A DNA stretch of 64,000 nt from Syntrophomonas sp. (lineage in GTDB: Bacteria; Bacillota; Syntrophomonadia; Syntrophomonadales; Syntrophomonadaceae): the NCBI GenBank assembly GCA_016841875.1, contig JAENYG010000010.1, forward strand, positions 53,334-117,333, read 5' to 3'. Within the stretch, counting starts at the first letter, position 1; each line of letters begins with the position of its first letter. The translations under genes and the position numbers were made by a program. The notes beneath the pieces are model-generated. The model did no database searches and was not told the origin of the DNA. It worked only from the letters and a program-made list of their open reading frames with translations. Shown one piece after another: positions 1 through 8,260 of this stretch.

Positions 1-656
1 TATAGTTCTTCAATATCAGCTGCTTTACACAATTCTTGTTTTAAACTTTCAAAGGCCTTCTGTTGAGCTTCAATTAGTCCTGGGGAATTGGTTTCTTCGG
101 TTGATTTGTTGGCTACTTCATTATAAATACTTTGACGCAAATTACCAATGCTTAACATTTTCTGATATTCCGGAATAGAATCAGCAAAGAATTCATCCAG
201 GCTTTTTCCAGTAGCAGTAATGTATTCTACAATCATATTACTGTTATTCGAGATATTTTCTGAATCATTCACTGATTTTTCTAATAATTGTTTTGTATTA
301 TTCACATATTCTTGTGTCTCTTCCATGCTAGCCTCAAATCCGCGCTTTTTAGCTTCCTGCCACAATACGTTATATTCTATAATTTTATCTTTAACCTCGG
401 AATCACTAACAGAATCTCTCGCTGACATTTCTAGTATTGCCTTCTAATTCAAGAATGCTTCTCTAGTTATGGGGGTACCATTTATTTTCATGATTATTGT
501 GTCAGCATTTTCAACTTCAGCATTGTAACCAATTTGTTTACCTAAATTATAGTAATCGGATATAGCACCAATTCCCTTAAGTCCTAAAAGACTTCCACAT
601 ACAACTATTACAGTAACTACTATCCGTATAAATATCTTAAATTGAAATTTTTTCAT
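1..656 (-). pseudogene. SurA-like foldase gene interrupted by in-frame TAG; runs off window edge
   Basis: Begins at an ATG (654-656) 8 nt from a good AGGAGG. The N-terminus has a short Lys-rich start and one hydrophobic segment (residues about 8-30), i.e. a signal anchor. It then reads NGTPITREAFLN, the usual opening of SurA_N / peptidyl-prolyl isomerase foldases ('NGxPIT+xxF'). A TAG at 444-446 stops translation after 70 aa. I translated beyond it by hand: the same frame stays open for 147 codons to position 1 and continues as expected for the family (KAILEMSA..., then an acidic helical region with LWQEAKKRG). The TAG therefore replaces one residue of an otherwise intact domain. Likely role of an intact copy: extracytoplasmic folding or peptidyl-prolyl isomerisation. 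It is a nonsense-mutated pseudogene, a readthrough gene or a sequence error. A predicted terminator separates it from the next gene upstream. Confidence 0.72.
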
Positions 657-800
657 TACGGAAACCTCCTATTTCGAGTTAAACGATAAAAAACGGCGAA
701 TACCTAACTCTGGGTGTCCTTTTTATCGAGAATACGTCAGTAAGTACAATATTTATTAATATCGAATATTACTTTTAAGCAACTCTGCTGATGCACTATG

Positions 801-854
801 AAAAAACATCCTTTCATTTTGAATTCCTATTACATGAATTCGCCTGAAAGGATG
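801..854 (-). terminator. Intrinsic terminator of the secreted-protein genes
   Basis: Inverted repeat CATCCTTTCA / TGAAAGGATG (807-816 with 845-854), with an inner GAATTC pair, followed on the minus strand by six U residues (801-806). It lies downstream of the gene ending at 1008. The rest of 661-1007 contains no gene I can support; it holds this hairpin, the AGGAGG and upstream region of the foldase pseudogene, and an AT-rich inverted repeat at 684-728. Confidence 0.7.
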
Positions 855-1007
855 CTGCATATCTTCAAAATGTCTCTTTAAGTTGTTATCAATAGTCACA
901 TAACCTTAGTAAATTGATTTTCTATAGGTTTGAAATACCACCTTACTTTATTTCACTATTCAGCACACATTGATAAATTTCATTCTATATTCCTATTGAC
1001 AGATATC

Positions 1008-1739
1008 CTACCAATGAAATTTGTATGCTATGTAGCTAACAAGACGTTTCCAAATATTTGTATTTTGTTGAAAGTCCCCCTTCAGGTCGTTATTTCCTTC
1101 ATTTCCTACAAGCATCTGTTCATTAGAAATATCACTATTATCTAATAGATGCTTTTCATTTAAAATTGTTTCCTTATACTTTTTCATATTATTTTTTGTC
1201 ATTAACGAATCCGAGTTTGGATAACTAACACCAATTTCATTACCATTTTTATTGGCAATAATCATTTTACGAAGCGCAACCTGGACAATTTTACAATCTT
1301 GCATTTCCAAATCATTTTTGCTTGCTGCATCTAGTACTGACTCGTATAAATGACCGCCAAGCTTAAGTACTTCCCAATTTCCATTTATCAAATTAACATA
1401 AATATCTGTGACCACTTTATCATCAGATACAACAGGGAAGACATAAAGCGGCGTAATCTGAGCCTGTTGGGCGAGATTCTGCTCACAATCGACGGTTTCA
1501 ATATCCAACTTATAAACCTGTAATGGTTCTTCGCCAACAGAAGCTCTTTTCGCCTGATCCAAGTTAGCAAACCCTATTGATTCCCAGTCCTCTTCACAAA
1601 TATTAAACCATCCCTGATCTTGAAACGCTTGATCAATGAATACTTTGGCCTGTTGGTCAGGAGCTATTGCATAACTAACTCCTGTTATAGATATAAAGAA
1701 TATTGCAAAGGCAATAAGCATTAGTGATGTCTTTCTCAT
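1008..1739 (-). CDS. Secreted hypothetical protein
   Basis: 243 aa. A classical signal peptide covers residues 1-24 (Lys-Arg start, long hydrophobic core, VSYA before the likely cleavage site). The mature part has no motif I recognise. It is mostly polar, with two cysteines near the front (NICEED, VDCEQN) and one in the middle (DCKIV), and a low-complexity Asn/Lys/Glu C-terminus. A start at 1739 is supported by GAGGAGG a few bases upstream. It begins 3 nt after the stop of the papain-like protease gene, so the two are almost certainly cotranscribed; an inhibitor, chaperone or substrate role for the protease is possible but only inferred. It stops with TAG, which shows TAG serves as a normal stop here. 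Confidence 0.7.
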   Translation of the reverse strand: MRKTSLMLIAFAIFFISITGVSYAIAPDQQAKVFIDQAFQDQGWFNICEEDWESIGFANLDQAKRASVGEEPLQVYKLDIETVDCEQNLAQQAQITPLYVFPVVSDDKVVTDIYVNLINGNWEVLKLGGHLYESVLDAASKNDLEMQDCKIVQVALRKMIIANKNGNEIGVSYPNSDSLMTKNNMKKYKETILNEKHLLDNSDISNEQMLVGNEGNNDLKGDFQQNTNIWKRLVSYIAYKFHW

Positions 1740-1741
1740 AA

Positions 1742-2326
1742 TTAATCCTCCTCACAGTCAAAAATAGAAGAACCCCATGAATATCCTGATCCTACTATAC
1801 TCCCGTTGGCAAAGTTTGAATAGGAAGTCCAATATGTGTCTCCATCTATTGGCTCCATGTATTTTACTCGATCACCCCAAGGCCAAGTATTACTCCATCC
1901 ACATAGTAATTCAGCATGTCCTGACCCAGAACTGGGAAAGAAAAATGCTATGCAAAGGCATTCATTATTAATCTGTGATTGACATGCTGCCCACGATAAA
2001 TCATCAAACCAACGAGAACAAGAAATATCGTATTCAATTAATGTGGCTCTGGTTTCATCTACTGTAGCCCCCATACTTTGTGGGGCATCACCTGTTTCTC
2101 CCCTGAGGGTTTGCCAAACATAATTAGCTAAGGTTGGGAGATACGGTGCGGTTCCCTTGTACTGAATAATAATTGACCTATCACAGGCAGCCCAACACCA
2201 ATAGGAATTATCAGGTTGTTTCACAGGATAATCAGGCCCTAAGTCCACTGTGGTAGCAAATGCAACTGTGTTAAACATAAAACACAATATTGTACACAAT
2301 AATAATATTTTACATAGTTTTGGCAT
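1742..2326 (-). CDS. Secreted papain-like cysteine protease (C39/C70-like fold)
   Basis: 194 aa from the ATG at 2326, which sits about 10 nt after GGGAGG; a TTG 14 codons earlier (2368) would put that Shine-Dalgarno inside the gene. Signal peptide residues 1-24 (VAFA). The mature protein starts PDYPVKQPDNSYWCWAA, the typical nucleophile motif of AvrRpt2/C39-type papain-like proteases, with Cys44. The likely catalytic His is His137 in SGSGHAELLCG, and the conserved following segment MEPIDGD supplies an Asp. Extra cysteines (C48, C103, C115, C123, C125) could form disulfides outside the cell. There is no ABC exporter with this domain nearby, so bacteriocin-leader processing is unlikely. It is followed by the secreted gene at 1008-1739 in an apparent operon. 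Confidence 0.75.
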   Translation of the reverse strand: MPKLCKILLLCTILCFMFNTVAFATTVDLGPDYPVKQPDNSYWCWAACDRSIIIQYKGTAPYLPTLANYVWQTLRGETGDAPQSMGATVDETRATLIEYDISCSRWFDDLSWAACQSQINNECLCIAFFFPSSGSGHAELLCGWSNTWPWGDRVKYMEPIDGDTYWTSYSNFANGSIVGSGYSWGSSIFDCEED

Positions 2327-2400
2327 AAACTTTTTTCCTCCCTTTTTTTGGTCATTTTCTCTATTCAATTATTAATACTACTAATTCTATAAAAACAACA

Positions 2401-2880
2401 CTAATCAATATAAATAGCCCCAGTAGCAGCATAGGTATAGTCATGAATTGATCCATCATTAGCATAGTGGTAGCTTTTTACCCGGTAATAATAATCCGGG
2501 GATACGGTAACAGTTCTCAGGCCCCAGTTATAATCGGTATCAAACGCCTCCCACCTATATGTACCTATAGTGCTCCAACTGGAACCGTTCCACCTCTGCA
2601 GCTGCAATTCAACACCTACCGTATCGCAGTCCCTGTTACATCGGGTCCAACCATATAATGAAACCTGATCGTTTCCAATGTCTCTGATTTCGCAATACCA
2701 TTCCTCGATTAAGTAATCATCAGATTTGGCTTCCTCCGGATTTATTTCAGATTTCAGGCTATCTCTTGTGTGATGAGCAGCCGCTTCCTGATCTGAATCT
2801 TCATTTACAGCCAGTACAGGAGTATTGATTACTGATAAAATAACCAGGATAAGCAGAATCACAGAAAATACTTTTCGCAT
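2401..2880 (-). CDS. Small secreted beta-rich hypothetical protein
   Basis: 159 aa if started at the ATG at 2880, preceded by GGAGGTGAA; an ATG at 2943 would add 21 residues with no ribosome-binding site. Signal peptide residues 1-25 (MRKVFSVILLIL... PVLA). After an acidic linker the mature domain (about residue 60 on) is rich in Trp, Tyr and alternating hydrophobics (YGWTRCNRDCDTVGVELQLQ, RWNGSSWSTIG, YYYRVKSYHY), which suggests a compact beta-sandwich with one Cys pair. I recognise no enzyme motif; an extracellular binding or coat-like role is only a guess. It lies upstream of the protease gene, separated by about 75 nt, and its 5' region faces the ECF sigma factor gene. Confidence 0.65.
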   Translation of the reverse strand: MRKVFSVILLILVILSVINTPVLAVNEDSDQEAAAHHTRDSLKSEINPEEAKSDDYLIEEWYCEIRDIGNDQVSLYGWTRCNRDCDTVGVELQLQRWNGSSWSTIGTYRWEAFDTDYNWGLRTVTVSPDYYYRVKSYHYANDGSIHDYTYAATGAIYID

Positions 2881-2943
2881 ACTTTTCACCTCCTTCCAAA
2901 AGTTTTCATAGTATACTCGATTCAGAAGCCCAAAAGGTTCCAT

Positions 2944-3203
2944 AATTTTTATAAAAATATAAAAAAAGGAAATTGGTCCTTATACAATTCAGGAGATACG
3001 TATGGATTAAAAGAAAAAAAAGGATTGCTGATAGTAATAAAACAGGATGAGGACAAAGCAGAAGCATTGACATCTCTGGGAATTTGATATTGTTATTATC
3101 TTCTGATCAGTTTATAGTGTAATCAGCTACTATATTTTAGCATTACTGTATTGATATGGATTGTTGACGTTTTTTGTATATTGCAGCATAAGGGGAATAG
3201 CTT
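2944..3203. other. Intergenic region with possible 3' gene fragment
   Basis: Divergent intergenic region between the secreted gene (minus) and the sigma gene (plus). On the plus strand a frame open to a TGA near 3085-3087 encodes a protein-like tail (GNWSLYNSGDTYGL, then GLLIVIKQDEDKAEALTSLG) without a credible start. It may be the remnant of a deleted gene, or chance coding in AT-rich DNA. The sigma-gene promoter should lie in 3100-3195, but I cannot single out boxes with confidence. Confidence 0.3.
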
Positions 3204-3719
3204 GTGAATGAATTACAGCTTTTCAGAGTTCTTTTTGATACCTATTTTGAAAGGGTATACCGTTCAACCTGTTTGATAATTCAAGATGAGTCTATCGCCA
3301 GGGATGCGGCCCAGGAGGCTTTTATTGTTGCTTATGAACAATTGGATAGCTTGAAAGATTTGGATAAGCTTTATACCTGGCTTACCTCTGTAGCAGCAAA
3401 CCGGGCTAAAGATATGATTAAAAAGCATCATAGTTGTATGCCTGCAGCGAATATTGATGACGTTCTAGCCGAACCGGCTTATAGTACAGTTAACATAGAG
3501 CATAAGGATATGGAACTGGATATAATGCAGGCCCTGCATATGGTTGATATAAAATATAGAGAGGTAGCTGTTTATAAATACTATTTAGGATTTACTGATA
3601 AGGAAATGGGGAAGATATTGGCCCTTCCCTCAGGCACGGTTAAGAGCAGGCTCAGCCGGGCCAGGATGATGTTAAAGGATATCCTAGAACCTGATACTGA
3701 AAGTGGGGCGGTGTTATGA
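3204..3719 (+). CDS. ECF-type RNA polymerase sigma factor
   Basis: 171 aa with a GTG start at 3204 after AGGGGAA. The order is that of ECF sigma factors: region 2 at about residues 10-75 (FERVYRSTCLIIQDESIARDAAQEAFI is the helix contacting the -10 element), a linker, then region 4 at about 110-165 (YREVAVYKYYLGFTDKEMGKIL followed by PSGTVKSRLSRAR, the helix-turn-helix that reads the -35 element). It overlaps the next gene by 4 nt (ATGA), the classic arrangement with a cognate anti-sigma factor. It would redirect RNA polymerase to envelope-related promoters; the divergent secreted-protein genes at 1.0-2.9 kb are natural candidates, but I cannot identify a shared promoter motif. Confidence 0.93.
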   Translation: MNELQLFRVLFDTYFERVYRSTCLIIQDESIARDAAQEAFIVAYEQLDSLKDLDKLYTWLTSVAANRAKDMIKKHHSCMPAANIDDVLAEPAYSTVNIEHKDMELDIMQALHMVDIKYREVAVYKYYLGFTDKEMGKILALPSGTVKSRLSRARMMLKDILEPDTESGAVL

Positions 3720-4477
3720 AGCATTATTTCGATAGTTTTGATGCAGAACTTTCCCAGGGATTACAGGAAGCTGCCAGCAGAATAGTTTCCCCTGATAAAG
3801 ATGAAGTATGGGCAGATATTTCAAGAAAAATTGAGGGAATTAATAGAAAAGAGGGTATCCCTGTATTGAAAAAGCTTGCGGCAGCAGCAGCTGTACTTAT
3901 CCTTCTCCTGACTGGTGTGTTTGCTGCTGCTGGTGATTATGCACTGGCTGACTTCAGGTTTTTTAAGACCATAAAATCAGTCTTCAGCAACGTGGTTAGT
4001 ATTTCCGGAGTCACCCGGACTGATAATGAAGTACCGACTGTGAGCAATCAGAATATAGTGGAAAATAACGACGAAAAAGCCCTGTGTTCTCTGGAAGAAG
4101 CCCGACAGTCACTGGATTATGATATAGCAGTTCCTGGTTATATTCCAACCTCTTATACTTTGGACAGGGTCTTTATACGGGAAAACAAGAACAGCCTGTC
4201 ACCGGTGGAACTTCATTATAAAGATTCTGTATCTGGAAACGAGTTAATAATCGATGAAAGCCCAATCAGCCAGGCAACTTCATTTTCCTATAATTTCAGG
4301 AGCAATGATGCAGAGACTTCTACCGTTCAGGTTAGCGAATATGAGGCCACGCTGATTTATTTCAAGAACACCGGAATCCGAAAGTTATTATGGCAGACTC
4401 AGGACAAATATTATATTGTCAGTGCTGATCTGGATGAGAAAGAAATAATGGCGGTAGCCAGTTCACTGGATAATTGA
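3716..4477 (+). CDS. Membrane anti-sigma factor with C-terminal DUF4367-like domain
   Basis: 253 aa, translationally coupled to the sigma gene. Residues 1-50 are a cytoplasmic acidic/basic segment expected to bind the sigma factor (there is no zinc-binding HxxxCxxC, so it is not of the ZAS type). One transmembrane helix is at about residues 55-72 (AAAAAVLILLLTGVFAAAG). The extracytoplasmic part contains a linker and, from about 120, a domain resembling DUF4367 (SLEEARQSLDYDIAVPGYIPTSY ... LLWQTQDKYYIVSADLD), common in Clostridia proteins paired with ECF factors. Function by family: hold the sigma factor inactive until an envelope signal is sensed. Confidence 0.82.
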   Translation: MKHYFDSFDAELSQGLQEAASRIVSPDKDEVWADISRKIEGINRKEGIPVLKKLAAAAAVLILLLTGVFAAAGDYALADFRFFKTIKSVFSNVVSISGVTRTDNEVPTVSNQNIVENNDEKALCSLEEARQSLDYDIAVPGYIPTSYTLDRVFIRENKNSLSPVELHYKDSVSGNELIIDESPISQATSFSYNFRSNDAETSTVQVSEYEATLIYFKNTGIRKLLWQTQDKYYIVSADLDEKEIMAVASSLDN

Positions 4478-4563
4478 GTTGTCATCTTCTAGATCAAAGG
4501 AATGTCAGGGATGTCCGGGAGACGGAGTTATTTACACCCCCCATTATAGTCGGTCAATAACCC

Positions 4564-4728
4564 CGTCAGGCTGTGCGAAAACTCCCTAAACAACAAGGAT
4601 AACAATTAAAAGTGGGGGGCATTGTTAAAATATAAGGTTAATTTGTAGCCTCTATCCCAAAAGCAGTCCATAATTGACCATAAGTGGAGCGATTGAAAAA
4701 GACAAAGTAATTTTCACACAGCCTGCCG
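4564..4728. repeat. Imperfect inverted repeat of 20 bp arms
   Basis: Positions 4564-4583 (CAGGCTGTGCGAAAAC core) recur inverted at 4709-4728 with 17 of 20 matches, bracketing about 125 bp. The gap 4478-4806 holds no intact gene: this repeat, the gene fragment at 4638-4766 and the spoIVA terminator. The arms could be the ends of a decayed mobile element, but no transposase or target-site duplication is visible. Confidence 0.35.
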
Positions 4729-4766
4729 TCCTCCTGATATTCCTCGAAAACAAACGCCGGCCTAAA
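4638..4766 (-). pseudogene. Isolated 3' coding fragment of an unknown gene
   Basis: A 42-codon open stretch ends at a TAA (4638-4640) and is bounded upstream by another TAA (4767-4769). The peptide looks like genuine protein: RPAFVFEEYQEDGRLCENYF, then VFFNRSTYGQLWTAFGIEAT. There is no start codon or ribosome-binding site. I do not recognise the family. It overlaps the spoIVA terminator and one arm of the inverted repeat, so if real it is the decayed tail of a deleted gene. Confidence 0.35.
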
Positions 4767-4780
4767 TTATGGCCGGCATG
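4745..4780 (-). terminator. Terminator downstream of spoIVA
   Basis: Perfect 7-bp stem GCCGGCC / GGCCGGC (4756-4762 with 4771-4777), 8-nt loop, then a U-rich stretch (GTTTGTTTT) on the minus strand, 27 nt beyond the spoIVA stop. Confidence 0.75.
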
Positions 4781-4806
4781 ATATTAAATTTTAGGACGAG
4801 ATATCT

Positions 4807-6285
4807 TTAGATTATAATACAGATGAGTCCACCACTTCCGTCATTCACAATACGCTGCAGGGTATCCTGCAGTTTTACCTGGGCATTTTCTGGCATACGA
4901 TGCAATTTGTTCTGTATACCTTCCCTTACCAGGTCATGCAGGGATTTTCCGAATATGTTGGATTCCCAGATCTTGGTGGGATCTTCTTCGAACTCATCGA
5001 GCATATAGCGCACCAGTTCTTCGCATTGTTTTTCAGTTCCGATTATAGGCGTGATCTCGGTGGTTATATCAGCTTTGATGATATGGAGGGATGGGGCCTT
5101 GGCCTTAAGTTTAACTCCAAAACGACTTCCCTGCCTGATCAGTTCTGGTTCCTCCAGGATCATTTCCTCCAGACGTGGGGTTACTACCCCATAACCTGAT
5201 TCTTTCACTTCTTCCAGGGCTGAAGATATTTTGTCATACTCCTTCTTAGCGAAGCTCAGGTCTCTCATAATGCGCATAATATCCTGAGTACCAGCCACCT
5301 CAAAACCACTGACTTCACTGAGTGATCGATAGAATAGTTCCTCGGGTACGGTGATATCGATGGATGCGGTTCCAGTTCCCAGATTCATTTCTTCCATGAA
5401 AACATAGCTGACATTCTCTATGTCAGAAAGCTTCTGAAGGGCTCCTTCTATGTCTCTTACTTTACTAATAGAGTTTAATATCTCATGAATTGATGATTCC
5501 AGTTCTTCTCTGAGCCAGAACTCTTCATCCAGTTCTTCCACCCATCCCGGCAATTTTATGTTTACTTCCTGTACCGGGAATTCATAAAGGGCTTCTTCCA
5601 GCAGGGCATAACTCTGTTCTAATGTCATCTTAGCCGCATCCAGAGGAAGAACCCGCACTTCATATTTTTCACTGAGTTCTTCTGCCAGGGCAATGGTATC
5701 AGCATCGTAAGGTTTGGTTGAGTTCAATAATACAATAAATGGTTTATCCAGTTCTTTTAATTCCTGAATTACTCTTTCCTCGGCATCAATATAATTACGG
5801 CGGGGAAGATCACTGATACTGCCATCGGTGGTCATGACAATCCCTATAGTTGAATGGTCGGTAATTACCTTCCTGGTTCCTATTTCGGCCGCTTCTTCGA
5901 AGGGAACCTCATAATCAAACCAGGGAGTTTTTACCATGCGAGGCTCTTGGTCTTCTTCGTAACCCAGCGCTCCTTCAACTGAATAGCCTACACAATCTAC
6001 CAACCGGACTTTTAGAGTCAATCCAGTCTGGGTAGTTATTTCGGCTGCTTCGTTGGGTACAAATTTTGGTTCCGTAGTAGTTATGGTTTTCCCGGCGCCG
6101 CTAACGGGCAGTTCATCTATAGCTCTTTCTCTTGCATATATATCGGTAATTCCGGGGATGACCATAAGTTCCATAAATTTTGTAACAAATGTCGATTTAC
6201 CCGTTCTTACGGGACCTACTACGCCCAGATAGATATCGCCTCCGGTACGTTCGGCAATATCATTCAATACACTATTTTTATCCAC
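4807..6285 (-). CDS. spoIVA: Stage IV sporulation protein A (spore coat morphogenetic ATPase)
   Basis: 492 aa, the family's length. It begins DIAERTGGDIYLGVVGPVRTGKST, nearly the Bacillus sequence, with Walker A at G24-T32. SpoIVA is an ATPase that polymerises on the outer forespore membrane and forms the platform on which the spore coat assembles; in Bacilli it is tethered by SpoVM and recruits SpoVID. The start is a GTG at 6283-6285 downstream of GGGAGG; an out-of-frame ATG lies between them, opening a four-codon ORF that overlaps the start. It is the last gene of the block but separated from gpsA by a terminator, so it likely has its own mother-cell (sigma-E) promoter in 6286-6415; AT-rich candidate boxes are present but not convincing. 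Confidence 0.97.
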   Translation of the reverse strand: MDKNSVLNDIAERTGGDIYLGVVGPVRTGKSTFVTKFMELMVIPGITDIYARERAIDELPVSGAGKTITTTEPKFVPNEAAEITTQTGLTLKVRLVDCVGYSVEGALGYEEDQEPRMVKTPWFDYEVPFEEAAEIGTRKVITDHSTIGIVMTTDGSISDLPRRNYIDAEERVIQELKELDKPFIVLLNSTKPYDADTIALAEELSEKYEVRVLPLDAAKMTLEQSYALLEEALYEFPVQEVNIKLPGWVEELDEEFWLREELESSIHEILNSISKVRDIEGALQKLSDIENVSYVFMEEMNLGTGTASIDITVPEELFYRSLSEVSGFEVAGTQDIMRIMRDLSFAKKEYDKISSALEEVKESGYGVVTPRLEEMILEEPELIRQGSRFGVKLKAKAPSLHIIKADITTEITPIIGTEKQCEELVRYMLDEFEEDPTKIWESNIFGKSLHDLVREGIQNKLHRMPENAQVKLQDTLQRIVNDGSGGLICIII

Positions 6286-6414
6286 TTAGCATTTTCCCTC
6301 CCTTGTTCCAGACTTAAAAGGCATCCTCCCTCCGAATTGAGACACCCCTTAATATCGATTACGCTATAACACTATAAATATATTTATCAATATTCGGTAA
6401 TATAACCAGAAAAG

Positions 6415-6445
6415 AAAAAAAGTGTGGTATTTACCACACTTTTTT
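6415..6445 (-). terminator. Terminator of gpsA, symmetric
   Basis: Stem AGTGTGGTA / TACCACACT (6421-6429 with 6432-6440) with a 2-nt centre, flanked on both sides by A/T runs. It touches the gpsA stop codon (6445-6447) and would work in either direction. Confidence 0.8.
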
Positions 6446-7476
6446 CACCAGTTTCCTGTATCGTTGACGATTTCTTCAATTTCATGCTTCTTGCGCCGTT
6501 TCATCAGCCCCTCCACTGCGTTTCGGGGCGGTATATCGTTATATAGTATATCATAGCATGCTCTGGTTATTGGCATATCCACATTCAATTCATTGGCTAA
6601 ATGGTATAGTACCCTTGCGGTATGGGCTCCCTCCACTACCATACCTATGGTCTCCAGGCAATCTTTAAGATTGTACCCTTTACCTATCAGTTCACCGGCT
6701 CTCCGGTTCCTCGAATGCCTGCTGCAGCAGGTAACAACCAGATCTCCCATACCGCTCAAACCGTTGAAGGTACGACGGTCTCCTCCCATTGCACTGCCCA
6801 TACGGGTCATCTCTGCCAACCCTCTGGTCATCAGGGCGGCGGTAATGTTGTCACCATATTCTAATCCATGCACTATACCAGTCGCCAGAGCTACTACATT
6901 TTTTAGCGCTCCACCCAGTTCCACCCCGGGCACATCAGGATTGGTATAAACTCGGAATACCGGGGACATGAATATATCCTGAACCATAAAAGCCGCTTCT
7001 TTAGTATATGCAGCAGCTGTAACTACGGTAGGCATCTCTCGAGCCACTTCTTCGGCATGACTCGGACCTGACAATACCGCAAAACGCTTGCTGATACTCT
7101 GACCCAGCACATCTTCTGCCACCTGACTCAAACGCATCCCGCTGGCTATTTCCAGCCCCTTGGCGGTATTGATCAACAGCATTTCGGGTTTAATGTAATC
7201 TTGGAGTTGAATACATACTTCTCTAACTACCTGGGATGGTACAGCCAGGACCACAGCTGATGCTCCCCCCACTGCTTCCTCCATATCCCTGGTTATTATT
7301 ACACCTTCCGGTATCTTCACCCCAGGCAGGTATCGTTCGTTCTCCCGGTTTAATTTCATGGCATCTATATCGTCTTCGGGTCCTGCCCACATAACGACCT
7401 CATATCCATTTTTAGTAAGCAGTATAGATTGTGCAGTACCCCAGCTTCCCGCTCCCAGTATACACAGTTTATTCAT
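6445..7476 (-). CDS. gpsA: Glycerol-3-phosphate dehydrogenase [NAD(P)+]
   Basis: 343 aa. It reduces dihydroxyacetone phosphate to sn-glycerol 3-phosphate, the backbone of phospholipids. The NAD(P)-binding motif GAGSWG is at residues 8-13. Further family signatures are NTAKGLE, SGPSHAEEVA, the catalytic lysine region ELGGALKNVVALATGI, and the C-terminal GLSGMGDLVVTC. It follows plsY with about 65 nt between them; the product is the direct substrate of PlsY, so the pair forms the entry to phosphatidate synthesis, with plsC farther upstream in the same block. Confidence 0.98.
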   Translation of the reverse strand: MNKLCILGAGSWGTAQSILLTKNGYEVVMWAGPEDDIDAMKLNRENERYLPGVKIPEGVIITRDMEEAVGGASAVVLAVPSQVVREVCIQLQDYIKPEMLLINTAKGLEIASGMRLSQVAEDVLGQSISKRFAVLSGPSHAEEVAREMPTVVTAAAYTKEAAFMVQDIFMSPVFRVYTNPDVPGVELGGALKNVVALATGIVHGLEYGDNITAALMTRGLAEMTRMGSAMGGDRRTFNGLSGMGDLVVTCCSRHSRNRRAGELIGKGYNLKDCLETIGMVVEGAHTARVLYHLANELNVDMPITRACYDILYNDIPPRNAVEGLMKRRKKHEIEEIVNDTGNW

Positions 7477-7543
7477 ATTGAACCTCCGGTTTCTGAACAG
7501 CCATATCCAAATTAGTAACTGCTATCCAGTACAGCATTAATTA

Positions 7544-8137
7544 TTACAACCTGTCAGTTATTTTAGATTCATTTCCTTCAATAAGCCTTTTAAAATTGTC
7601 TTTATGGCGGTACAGAACCAGAACTACCATATATATGCTCATGATAATATAAGGATGCGGTTGGGGAAATATGAAAACAGTAAGCACAGGAAAGGCAATT
7701 GCTCCAATTATTGAACCCAATGATACATATCGGGTGATAGTAATCGTCAAAATGAAAATAATAAGTACCACCACCAGCACATTGGGCATGAGAAAAACCA
7801 TAATTCCGGCTGATGTTGCTACTCCTTTGCCACCTTTAAATTTCAGAAAAACAGAATAGCAATGCCCGGTAATAACCGCTGCCGCACAAAAGCCAGCCAG
7901 TACTGGTCCACCAGCAGCTGTACCTATCCAGGCCGCTGCCAGGCCTTTACATAGATCTGCACCTAATGCCAGCATAGCTACTGGGATACCGGAAGTACGA
8001 AGTACATTAGTGGCACCTATATTTCCACTACCTCGGGTCCGGATATCTACCTTGCCCAGAGCCATCCCAAATATAAGTGAAAACGGAATTGAACCGATAA
8101 GATAACATAAAACGATAAGAAGCAGCGCTTTAATCAA
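7544..8137 (-). CDS. plsY: Acyl-phosphate:glycerol-3-phosphate acyltransferase
   Basis: 197 aa from a TTG at 8135-8137, chosen because GGAGGGAGAGGAG lies directly upstream; the farther TTG at 8176 would place that site within the gene and add 13 residues not seen in the family. Integral membrane enzyme transferring an acyl group from acyl-phosphate to glycerol 3-phosphate. Family motifs: GSIPFSLIFG (residue about 12), RTRGSGNIGATNVLR (motif 1), GHCYSVFLKFKGGKGVAT (motif 2), plus five to seven hydrophobic segments. It is located between der and gpsA, an order common in Firmicutes. Confidence 0.95.
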   Translation of the reverse strand: MIKALLLIVLCYLIGSIPFSLIFGMALGKVDIRTRGSGNIGATNVLRTSGIPVAMLALGADLCKGLAAAWIGTAAGGPVLAGFCAAAVITGHCYSVFLKFKGGKGVATSAGIMVFLMPNVLVVVLIIFILTITITRYVSLGSIIGAIAFPVLTVFIFPQPHPYIIMSIYMVVLVLYRHKDNFKRLIEGNESKITDRL

Positions 8138-8260
8138 AGAACTCCTCTCCCTCCTTTTGTTTGCAATCCTTGGCAACTGAAATGATATTCTTCAAGAAGA
8201 AACTTTTATTCCAATATTATTATTATATCTATAAATAATGGAGCTTCAATATTTAATTGT

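Noticed and set aside
444..446. Pyrrolysine at the TAG of the foldase gene as the leading explanation
   Set aside because: The residue is not at a known catalytic Pyl position, other genes here stop at TAG, and no pyl gene is in the window; kept only as an alternative.
9..447. Plus-strand ORF at 220-447
   Set aside because: Antisense to the open frame of the foldase pseudogene, which has family-like sequence; the plus frame has none.
684..728. AT-rich inverted repeat (CGATAAAAA/TTTTTATCG) upstream of the foldase pseudogene, considered as a riboswitch
   Set aside because: Inner sequence does not match any aptamer I know and the internal pairing is poor.
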